A stretch of DNA of 64,000 nt from Amycolatopsis pittospori (GTDB lineage: Bacteria; Actinomycetota; Actinomycetes; Mycobacteriales; Pseudonocardiaceae). Made by a program: the position numbers and the translations under genes. Of this stretch, positions 12,346 through 20,039 are shown piece after piece. Where the stretch lies: the NCBI RefSeq assembly GCF_013870525.1, contig NZ_JACBXD010000015.1, positions 62,001 to 126,000 on the forward strand, read 5' to 3'. The notes beneath the pieces were generated by a model. That model was not told the origin of the DNA and ran no database searches. It saw only the letters and a program-made list of their open reading frames with translations. Numbering within the stretch: position 1 is the stretch's first letter; the number at the start of each line of letters is the position of its first letter.

Positions 12346-13431
12346 TCAGCCCGACATCACCCGGACAGCGGCGGTCCGTGCGTGTTCCAATGCCGAATAC
12401 GTAGCCCCGTGGAGTGAAGCGAGCGTTCCGAGCGTTCCGCGTTCGAGACGGGTCGGACTCGGCGAGAGCGCTTCGCGCACCGGCTCCAGAAGCGCCGGGT
12501 GACAACCGACCGGGCCACCGAGCAAGACCAGTTCCGGGTCGACCACCGCGGTGATGGACGCGACGGCGCGCACGACGATGCCGCACAGTGCTCCGGTTTC
12601 GCCGTTGTCGAGAATCCGCAGCGCCGCTTCGACGTCGTTCGACGGCGCGTCCGCGCGGCCGAAACCGTCGGCCAGTTCCGCGGCGAGCGTCCCGGATCCC
12701 GCGCCGGGCAGATAGCCGATCTCGCCGGCCAGACCGTGCGCGCCGCGGACGAGCCGATCGCCGATGTACAGCCCGACGCCGAGACCCGCGCCCACGTAGA
12801 CGTAGGCGAAGCTCGATACGCCGACGGCCCCGCCTGCCCGTTGTTCGGCGAGCGCGGCCAGGTTGACGTCGTTGTCCACCAGCACCGGGGCTTCCACCAG
12901 ATCGGCCAGGACGTCGACGGGACTCAGCAGGCCTTCGGGGAACGGTGAGTCCGGGAGGGCGACGACCTCGTGCGTCTTCGGGTCGACCGGGTTGGCCATC
13001 GAGACGGCGACAGCGCGCAGGATCCCTTTCCCTGCCGAGGCTTCGGACACGACCGCGCGCAGGGCCGCGACCACCGCGTCGGTGTCCCCCGCGGCTCCGG
13101 CCGGATGCTCGTATTCGCCCAGCACCGTGCCCGCGAGGTCGGTCGACCAGGCCCGTACACCGGACTGGCCGACCTCTATCGCGAGTACGCGGCCCGCAGA
13201 CGGCCCGAGTTCGTAGAAGGTGCCGACCCGTCCTCGCCGTCCGGTCTCCTGCGCTCCGGTCGCCTCCAGGAGGCCGCTCTCGGTCAGCCGCCGGACGGCT
13301 TCGGAGACGGTCGGTTTCGACAGCCCGGTGGTCGCGGCCAGTTCGGCCCTGGTCACCCGCCCCCGGCTCACGACCTCGTCGAGCAGACGCCGGTCGGTGG
13401 CCTCGCGCAGGACGGATTGCGGCAACGGCAC
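12346..13431 (-). CDS. ROK-family transcriptional regulator
   Basis: A 361-residue ROK repressor. Residues 1-75 form a winged helix-turn-helix (RAELAATTGLSKPTVSEAVRRL), followed by an actin-like sugar-kinase fold with PVLVDNDVNLAALAEQRAG and a GAGLGVGLYIG phosphate-loop-like stretch. The zinc-site cysteines typical of ROK sugar kinases (CxCGxxGC) are not seen, which is common in actinobacterial ROK regulators. The GTG start follows GAGGGGAG. It is divergent from the DUF1479 gene with only 83 bp between, where an AGGT-ACCT inverted repeat sits. It most likely senses a sugar or sugar phosphate and controls the DUF1479 gene and itself. Confidence 0.85.
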   Translation of the reverse strand: MPLPQSVLREATDRRLLDEVVSRGRVTRAELAATTGLSKPTVSEAVRRLTESGLLEATGAQETGRRGRVGTFYELGPSAGRVLAIEVGQSGVRAWSTDLAGTVLGEYEHPAGAAGDTDAVVAALRAVVSEASAGKGILRAVAVSMANPVDPKTHEVVALPDSPFPEGLLSPVDVLADLVEAPVLVDNDVNLAALAEQRAGGAVGVSSFAYVYVGAGLGVGLYIGDRLVRGAHGLAGEIGYLPGAGSGTLAAELADGFGRADAPSNDVEAALRILDNGETGALCGIVVRAVASITAVVDPELVLLGGPVGCHPALLEPVREALSPSPTRLERGTLGTLASLHGATYSALEHARTAAVRVMSG

Positions 13432-13478
13432 CCTTGCGCTCCCCTCTTTCGCCGGTCTACCTTGGCAGAGCCATTCTA

Positions 13479-13493
13479 GTTAGGTGACCTTAC
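13479..13493. promoter_or_regulatory. Inverted repeat, candidate ROK operator
   Basis: GTTAGGTGACCTTAC contains the half-sites TNAGGT and ACCTNA around one central base. It lies in the 83-bp gap between the divergent ROK and DUF1479 genes, 22 bp before the DUF1479 start. It also looks somewhat like half of an iron box, but no iron gene is near. Confidence 0.45.
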
Positions 13494-13514
13494 CAAATCA
13501 GCGGAGGTTCAGCG

Positions 13515-14762
13515 ATGACCCTGACCACCGAACTCCCCCAAGACATCCCGGCCGCCATCCGCGAGACCAAGGCCCGGCTCCGCGCCCGCATAGGCGACGT
13601 CGCGGCCGCGTTCGCCAAAGCGGAGAGGCTGATGCGGGCCGAAGTCGCGGAGATCGTCGCCCGACGTGAGAGTGGCGAAGAGGTGTGGCCGGTCATCCGG
13701 TTCGAGGACGTCGCCGCCGGTACGGTCCCCGGCGATCTCGTGGACGCCGTCCGCCGCCGTGGCTGCGCGATCGTCAAGAACACCTTCCCCCGCGAGCGTG
13801 CCGAGGCTTGGGATCGCGAACTCGTGGACTACCTGGGACGCAACGAGTTCGAGAAGGCCTACCGGTACCTGGACGACGGCGTGTTCGGCGGGCTCGCGGC
13901 CGGCAAGCCGGCGATCTTCCCGATCTACTGGTCCCGTCCGCAGATGGAGGCGCGCGAGGACGCCGCCATGGTCGCGGTACGCGGCTTCCTCAACGGCTTC
14001 TGGAAGCACGAATCCGAAGGCCGCGTCTGGTTCGACCCCACCCGCGACACCGCCTACCCCGACCGCGTCCGCCGCCGCGCGCCCGGCACGAACTCCCCCG
14101 GCCTTTCGGCGCACACTGATTCCGGGTCGGTCGAACGCTGGCTGCTTCCCGCCTACCAGAACGTGTTCCGCCACGTCTTCGACGGCGATCTCGACGCCTA
14201 CGACCCGTGGGACGGCGCCTACCGGACCGAGGTCAACGAGTTCCCGTCCACCGTGATGTGCTCCGCGTTCCGCACCTTTCAGGGCTGGACGGCGCTCTCC
14301 GACATGCGGCCCACCGAGGGCGTCCTGCACGTCGTGCCGATCCCGTCCGCGATGGTGTACCTGCTGCTGCGTGCCCTGCAGGACGACGTCGCCGACGACG
14401 ACCTCTGCGGCGCCGCGAACGGCGAAGCCCTGCCGGTGAACGAACGCTGGCACGCGCCGCTGCTGCCCGCGCTGACGCCGATCCCCGAGGTGGAGCCGGG
14501 CGACACCGTCTGGTGGCACGGCGACGTGATCCACTCGGTCGCCGAGGTGGAGGACCAGCAGGGCTGGGGCAACGTCATGTACATCCCGGCCAGCCCCCAT
14601 TGCGAGAAGAACGCCGCCTACGCCGCGCAGTGCGGGGAAGCGTTCCTCACCGGGGCCAGCCCCGGCGACTTCGCCGCCGAGGACTACGAGACCGGCTGGA
14701 CCGGCCGCCCGACCCGGGACGACCTCACCGAGACCGGGCGACGCCAGCTGGGCCTGACGTGA
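13515..14762 (+). CDS. DUF1479 protein, putative Fe(II)/2-oxoglutarate oxygenase-like
   Basis: A 415-residue protein of the DUF1479 family (YbiU group). It is predicted to have a cupin-like double-stranded beta-helix fold. The His and Asp of LSAHTDSGSVERW (about residue 198) and the later His of DTVWWHGDVIHSV (about residue 335-345) are placed like the metal ligands of 2-oxoglutarate oxygenases. The substrate of this family is not known. Length is typical. ATG 13515 follows GCGGAGG. The divergent ROK regulator suggests induction by a sugar-like signal. A strong hairpin follows the stop. Confidence 0.82.
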   Translation: MTLTTELPQDIPAAIRETKARLRARIGDVAAAFAKAERLMRAEVAEIVARRESGEEVWPVIRFEDVAAGTVPGDLVDAVRRRGCAIVKNTFPRERAEAWDRELVDYLGRNEFEKAYRYLDDGVFGGLAAGKPAIFPIYWSRPQMEAREDAAMVAVRGFLNGFWKHESEGRVWFDPTRDTAYPDRVRRRAPGTNSPGLSAHTDSGSVERWLLPAYQNVFRHVFDGDLDAYDPWDGAYRTEVNEFPSTVMCSAFRTFQGWTALSDMRPTEGVLHVVPIPSAMVYLLLRALQDDVADDDLCGAANGEALPVNERWHAPLLPALTPIPEVEPGDTVWWHGDVIHSVAEVEDQQGWGNVMYIPASPHCEKNAAYAAQCGEAFLTGASPGDFAAEDYETGWTGRPTRDDLTETGRRQLGLT

Positions 14763-14805
14763 AGGCCTCCTTCCCTACTCTCAGGGTAGGGAAGGAGGCC
14801 TTCAC
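14759..14805. terminator. 20-bp perfect hairpin between convergent genes
   Basis: The arms at 14759-14778 and 14786-14805 are perfect 20-nt complements around a 7-nt loop. They begin with GTGAAGGCCTCCTTCC and include the stop codon of the DUF1479 gene. A related hairpin beginning GTGAAGGCCCCC occurs at 61032-61080. It probably ends transcription from both sides. Confidence 0.75.
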
Positions 14806-14811
14806 GGACCA

Positions 14812-17800
14812 TCAGCCGCCGGTCGGCAGGCCCGCCCGCGCCTCCTGCGAGGTCAGCGGGCGCAGCGACAGCGTGTACTCGTAGGTGCTGTCCTGCTGGA
14901 CCTGGCTGTGTTCCCGCACCGGGTTGGGCGTGTCCCCGACCCCGGTCACCGCGTGGCTCGCGTGCAGCGTGAACCAGCCCTTGTTGCGCTGCAGCTGGAA
15001 CGGGTACGCCGCGCGGTCGAGGTCGTCGAACGGCGTCGCGCTGACGTCGTTCGCTCCCCCGACCAGCAGGCCGCCGGTCCGGCCGTCGGTCAGCAGCGCC
15101 CACCGGCTGTCGGTGTGGTTGCCGTGATCCTGCGGCCGGTGGTACTCGACGTACTGCTGGTCCACCGTGCTCGACTGCACGCCGATCGGTGTCCCGTCCT
15201 TGCGGTCGACGTAACTCTCGGCCTTCCGCCCGTACCAGGCGAACCTGTCGTAGGAGTCCGGCACGGCGAGTGAGACGCCGATCCGGGGCAGGTACGGCAA
15301 TGTCCGCACACTCCCCTGCGGCACCACCTTGTTGCCGAGGCTCAGTGTCCCGGTCTTGTCGACGGTGTAGGTCATCGTCTGGTCGAACCACGCCCCGGCG
15401 ACGTCCGGCGCCGCGACCCGGCTGTCGACGATCACCCGCGCACCCCGTGCCCCGTCCTTCTCGACCCGGACACCGGTGACCGTGGTCTTCAACCGGTCGA
15501 GGCCGGCCTTCCGCCAGTCCTCGCCCTCGGCCCGGCCCCAGGCGAAGGTCTCGTTGCTGATCGGCGCCCGCCAAGCGTCGAGCTTCGGACCCGTGCTCAG
15601 CAATTCCTTGCCCTGGTACCGGATCGACGACAACGTACCAGTGTTTTTGTCCACTTTGTACGTGACGCCGGCCGCGGACGCGGTCACCGAAGCCGTGTCC
15701 TCACCGACGCTGACGGACTTCCCGTCGAGCGGTGTCCGGTCCAGGCCCGGAATCCGGGTGCCACCCAGGGAGAACTGGTCGTGCGCCAGGATGTGCCCTC
15801 GCGGAAGCATCGGCTCGCCCTGAGCGGTCACCGCTTCGACGGTGACGAACCGCTCCCGATCGGCCGGATTCGCCGGTACCGGCAAGGAGACCTTCCCTGC
15901 CGATCCGGCGCCGACCCGCAACGGCTGTTCACCACGAGCGACGATCCGCGATCCTTCCTGGACCCGCCATCGCAGGTTCAGGTCGCCGGTCCCGCGGAAC
16001 CGCCGCTCGTTGGTCACCGACAGCGTGCCGCCGGAGTAGGCGAACCGGATCGGCTGATGTGCCCACGCCATCTGCGCGGTCTCCGGCTGCGCCGAACGAT
16101 CCGAACCGATCAGACCGTCCACACCGGACAGACTGGAACCGTAGGACAGGTGACTCCCGCGATCGGTGACGCTGTCGAAGTCCAGCGCCAGCAGTGCGCC
16201 GCCGACCGGAGTGCCGCCGGACAGGTCCGAAGCGGACAGCGGCCGGTCGTAGATGCGGACGTCGTCGACGGCGCCGCGGCCCATCCAGCCGATGTCCGAC
16301 GGGTCGTTCCACGACGTTTCGAAGTCACGGCCGATGTTGACCTCCGCCGACGACGAGTCGATCGCGCCGGTGAACGGTTTGGCGCCGATCTCCTTGCCGT
16401 CGAGGTAGAGCCGCAGCGCGGTGCCGTCGTAGGTGCCGCTCACCCGGTGCCAGTTCCCGTAGAAGTCGGCGGGCACCTTCGCCTGCACGGCCTGCCACGT
16501 TCCACTGTGGATGAAGAACTCCAGGGTGTCCTCGGTCTTCATCTTCAGCGCGTACTGGTGGTCGCCCTTGCCGAGGATGCGGAAATCGCCGGTCCATTTA
16601 CCGGGTTTGACCCACGCGTCGAGCGTGAGCGCCTTGCCGGTGATGTCGAGCTTCCGGTCGCGGTAGACCTCGACGAAATCGTCCAGGCCGGACAGTCCCA
16701 GCGCCTTCCCGCGATGCCCTTCGACCAGGTCCGGCTTCCCGGTCACGTGCGCCGAGATGTCGTTGCCCGAGGTGTCCGGCGTGGTCCGGATCGGCTGCCG
16801 GATGTTCTGCTCCGCCCAGTCCCAGATGAACCCGCCCTGGGTCTGGGGATTCGCCCGGATGGTGTCCCAGAACTCCCGGAAGTTGCCGAGACTGTTGCCC
16901 ATCGCGTGGGCGTACTCGCCGAAGATCAGCGGTTTGGTGGTGTTCTTCGCCTGTTCGGCGAACTTCTCCGGGGACGGATACCGCGGTCCCCAGACGTCCG
17001 CGAAGGGAGCATCGCCGTCAGGGTTGTTCGACTGGTGGTAGATCGGCCGGGTCGGTTCGTTCGCGTCCAGCCATTCCGCCAGCGCGAAATGGTGCGCACC
17101 GAGACCGGCCTCGTTGCCGGTGTCCCACAGGAAGACACTCGGATGGTTCTTGTCCCGTTCGACCATGCCGATCATCCGGTCGAAGAAGGCGTCCCGCCAG
17201 GCCGGGTCGTTCGCCTGGCAGTAGCTCGCGCAGTTCTCGTGGTTGTGGGTCTCGATGTCGATCTCGTCGTCGATCCAGAGCCCGTGCCGGTCGGCCAGTT
17301 CGTAGAAGTACGGGTCCGACGGATAATGCGAAGTCCGGACCGCGTTGACGTTGAGTTGCTTCATCAGCGCGACGTCGCGCTCCTGGGCCCGGCGAGGCAC
17401 GTGCCTGCCGTGATCGGGATCGGTCTCGGCGCGGTTGACGCCCTTGAACAACACCCGCTTCCCGTTGACCAGCAACTGTTTGTCGCGGATCTCGATCTCG
17501 CGGAACCCGACCGTCTCGCTGGTGATGTGCGTGACCCGGCCGTCGGGCGCGGTCAGCGTCACCACCGCCGTGTACAGGTTCGGTGTCTCGTCGGTCCATT
17601 TCGCGGGATCGCGCACCGGGAGGTTCAGCGCGGTCTTCCCGCCCGGATCGACGTCGCCGCTCGTCGTTCCGACCTCCTTGCCCGCGGCGTCACGCAGGCT
17701 GAGCCCGACGCGGTGCTTGCCCGTCGTTCCGCCGGGTTTGGCGGCGACCTCGACCGCGGCCTTCAGCGTGGCGTCGGTGTAGGTGGCGTCGAGATCGGTG

Positions 17801-18561
17801 GTGAGGCCGATGTCCTGGACGAACGTGCCCGGCGCCGAGTGCAGGGTCACCGAGCGGAAGATGCCCGAGTACCGCCACTGGTCGACGTCCTCCAGGTACG
17901 CGCCCGCGCTCCAGCGGTGCACCTGCACGGCGATCCGGTTCGGACCGGGTCGCAGCGCCGGCGAGATGTCGAACTCCGCGGGCGTGTACCCGCCCTGGTC
18001 GTAACCGACGTACTGCCCGTTGACCCAGACGAAGTACGCCGACGTGACACCCTCGAAGCGCAGGAATGTCTCGCGTTCAGTCCAGTCGGCGGGCAGTGAG
18101 AAGTCCCGGACGTAGGCGCCGGTCGGGTTGACGTCACGAGGTACTCGCGGCGGATCGTCGGGCTGGATCTCGGTGGCGATGTTACGGAAGATCGGGTGGT
18201 CCAGACCGTCGGTCTGCCAGGTGTGCGGGACGGAGACCTCGCGCCACTTCGACGCGTCATAGCCGTCTTCGTGGAAACCCGCCGGGACCTGGGACGGGTT
18301 GTCCGCCATCGCGATCCGCCACTTGCCGTCGAGCGACATCGTGTAGGGACTTCGTTCGTCCCGGCGGGCAGCGGCGGACACGTCCGCGTACGGACGCAGA
18401 TTCGCGTGCGGTGGCTCCTGTCCTTCGGCCACCTTTCGAGGATCGTCGAGATAGGACTGGACGTCGGCGGGCGGACCGCCTGCCGCGGCCGGGGACCCGG
18501 CGGCGACGAGCGTCCCGGCGAGCATCGCCAGGACCAGGATCATGGGGCGTGTTCGCAGCAC
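14812..18561 (-). CDS. Secreted GH2 beta-galactosidase with inserted LamG-like domain
   Basis: A 1249-residue extracellular LacZ-type enzyme. The GTG at 18561 is chosen for the GGGAGG 9 bp upstream and the Sec signal peptide that follows (LRTRPMILVLAMLAGTLV, cleavage near SPAAA). Domains in order: GH2 sugar-binding jelly roll (about 75-245), Ig-like domain (about 250-350), TIM barrel (about 355-600) with acid/base Glu in WDTGNEAG (E484) and nucleophile Glu in IFGEYAHAMGNS (E549), then an inserted concanavalin/LamG-like module (about 613-778, KALTLDAWVKPGKWTG, VDDVRIYDRPLS), and C-terminal beta-galactosidase domains to the end. It lies 22 bp downstream of the GH43 gene in the same operon. It should release galactose from arabinogalactan or similar side chains. 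Confidence 0.9.
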   Translation of the reverse strand: MLRTRPMILVLAMLAGTLVAAGSPAAAGGPPADVQSYLDDPRKVAEGQEPPHANLRPYADVSAAARRDERSPYTMSLDGKWRIAMADNPSQVPAGFHEDGYDASKWREVSVPHTWQTDGLDHPIFRNIATEIQPDDPPRVPRDVNPTGAYVRDFSLPADWTERETFLRFEGVTSAYFVWVNGQYVGYDQGGYTPAEFDISPALRPGPNRIAVQVHRWSAGAYLEDVDQWRYSGIFRSVTLHSAPGTFVQDIGLTTDLDATYTDATLKAAVEVAAKPGGTTGKHRVGLSLRDAAGKEVGTTSGDVDPGGKTALNLPVRDPAKWTDETPNLYTAVVTLTAPDGRVTHITSETVGFREIEIRDKQLLVNGKRVLFKGVNRAETDPDHGRHVPRRAQERDVALMKQLNVNAVRTSHYPSDPYFYELADRHGLWIDDEIDIETHNHENCASYCQANDPAWRDAFFDRMIGMVERDKNHPSVFLWDTGNEAGLGAHHFALAEWLDANEPTRPIYHQSNNPDGDAPFADVWGPRYPSPEKFAEQAKNTTKPLIFGEYAHAMGNSLGNFREFWDTIRANPQTQGGFIWDWAEQNIRQPIRTTPDTSGNDISAHVTGKPDLVEGHRGKALGLSGLDDFVEVYRDRKLDITGKALTLDAWVKPGKWTGDFRILGKGDHQYALKMKTEDTLEFFIHSGTWQAVQAKVPADFYGNWHRVSGTYDGTALRLYLDGKEIGAKPFTGAIDSSSAEVNIGRDFETSWNDPSDIGWMGRGAVDDVRIYDRPLSASDLSGGTPVGGALLALDFDSVTDRGSHLSYGSSLSGVDGLIGSDRSAQPETAQMAWAHQPIRFAYSGGTLSVTNERRFRGTGDLNLRWRVQEGSRIVARGEQPLRVGAGSAGKVSLPVPANPADRERFVTVEAVTAQGEPMLPRGHILAHDQFSLGGTRIPGLDRTPLDGKSVSVGEDTASVTASAAGVTYKVDKNTGTLSSIRYQGKELLSTGPKLDAWRAPISNETFAWGRAEGEDWRKAGLDRLKTTVTGVRVEKDGARGARVIVDSRVAAPDVAGAWFDQTMTYTVDKTGTLSLGNKVVPQGSVRTLPYLPRIGVSLAVPDSYDRFAWYGRKAESYVDRKDGTPIGVQSSTVDQQYVEYHRPQDHGNHTDSRWALLTDGRTGGLLVGGANDVSATPFDDLDRAAYPFQLQRNKGWFTLHASHAVTGVGDTPNPVREHSQVQQDSTYEYTLSLRPLTSQEARAGLPTGG

Positions 18562-18583
18562 TGCGTTCAACCTCCCAGAGAGT

Positions 18584-20037
18584 TCAGCTGAGCCGGAAGC
18601 TGACCCGTTGACGATCTCGTACCCCGGCACCGGGACGGAAGGGCAAGATCCTTCCATTGTCGTGGGCCAAATAGGTGGCAGGGTCACCCAGGAGGCGCAA
18701 GGACACCGCCTGCCTGTCGGACAAGCCCGGCACCTGGGTGAAGCTCGCCGCCCGGCCGTACGCGTCGCTCTCGTCGTACGGATCGATCCGTACCGTCGCG
18801 CCGTCCACCACCCGGACGTATCGGTCCGGGAAGTTCACCGACTGCAGCGCGACGGTGCCTGCCCCGCGGAAACCCGCCACGACACGGAACTGCGAGTCGG
18901 CGAGTTCCCGAATGTTTCCGTCCGCCGTCAGCCGGTATTCGTAGTGCCGCACGTACAACGCCGGAGCGTCCAAAGGGGACAGCCGGACGCACGGCCCGCC
19001 CTTGCCCACCGGCACGCCGAAACCCGGGGTGCCGTCGTCGTTCCAGTACAGCTTCTGGACCCTGGTGTGCCGGTTCGGGTCGTACAGCGGATCGCCGGTG
19101 ATGTCGCGGTAGTCGCGGGCGTGGTAGACGAGAACGTCCGTCCGGCCGTCCTCCGCCACGGTGAACGAGTTGTGCCCCGGACCGTACTGCCGCGTCGCTT
19201 CGTTCGTGGTGAACACCGGCTGCGGTGACTTCGTCCATGAGCGCGGGTCGAGCAGGTCCGAACGCTCGTCCGCGGTCAGCAGTCCCATGCAGTACCGGGA
19301 ATCGGTGGCGCTCGCCGAGTAGGTCATGAACACCCGGCCGTTGCGGACGAGCACCGCGGGCCCCTCGTTGACCTTGAAACCCTGGATCTCCCAGGGCAGC
19401 GTCGGCACGGCGAGCCGCACGGGATCACCCTTGAGCGCGAGCGGCGAGGCCATCTCGGCCAGGTAGAGATTGCTGTTGGTCTCGATCCCCGGCTCGCTCT
19501 GGGCCCACGCGAAGTATCGCTTGCCACGGTGCTCGAACGTCGTCGAGTCGAGCGTGAAGGTGTCCCATTCGGTCACCATCTGCCCACGCGGCACCCAGGT
19601 GTCCGCGCGCGGGTCGTCCGACGCCGACTCGAGCACGTACGTCCGGATGCGGAACACGTTGTCCGAATCGCCCGCCGCGAAGTAGACGTACCAGCGGCCG
19701 TCGATGCGATGCAGTTCGGGCGCCCAGATGTGGCCGCCCATCCTGCCGGACGCCGCCAGATCGTCTTCTCCCTGGCCGTGGCCAGGCCGTCGATCGTCGA
19801 AGCGCCGCGCACGACGATGCGGTCGTACTCGGGCACCGACCCGGTCAGGTAGTACATCCCGTCGACCGGCCGGGTGATGAACGGGTCGGCCCGCTGCTCG
19901 ACCAGCGGATTCCTCGTGGTCAACGGTGTGGACGGAGCTTCGGCGGCCTGAGCCGAAGCCTGGGGCAAGGTGCCCAGGGCACCTACGGCCAGCAAGCCGC
20001 CGCCGGCTCTGAACAGGTCGCGTCGGTCGATCGACAT
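18584..20037 (-). pseudogene. GH43 family arabinosidase with CBM42-like tail, frameshifted
   Basis: Two overlapping frames make one GH43 enzyme. The N-terminal frame (start ATG 20037 after GAAGGG) has a Tat-type leader with DRRDLFR and the catalytic base motif RADPFITRP. The C-terminal frame takes over at MGGHIWAPELHRIDG and has the acid motif NEGPAVLVRNGRVFMTYSAS; it ends with an AbfB-like (CBM42) arabinose-binding region (YVRVVDGATVRIDPYDE). The break is near 19751-19757, where TGG CGG CGT would read on correctly with one extra G. One missing base in a short G/C run could be a recent mutation or a read error. Intact, it would remove arabinose from arabinan or arabinoxylan. It overlaps the GH51 stop. 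Confidence 0.8.
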
Positions 20038-20039
20038 GG

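Noticed and set aside
13479..13497. Iron (DtxR/IdeR) box
   Set aside because: TTAGGT is present, but the second half does not fit TTAGGTTAGSCTAACCTAA and no iron-related gene is next to it.
15781..18099. 772-codon plus-strand frame opposite the beta-galactosidase
   Set aside because: Rich in Arg, Pro and Val without any motif; mirror of codon bias of the GH2 gene.
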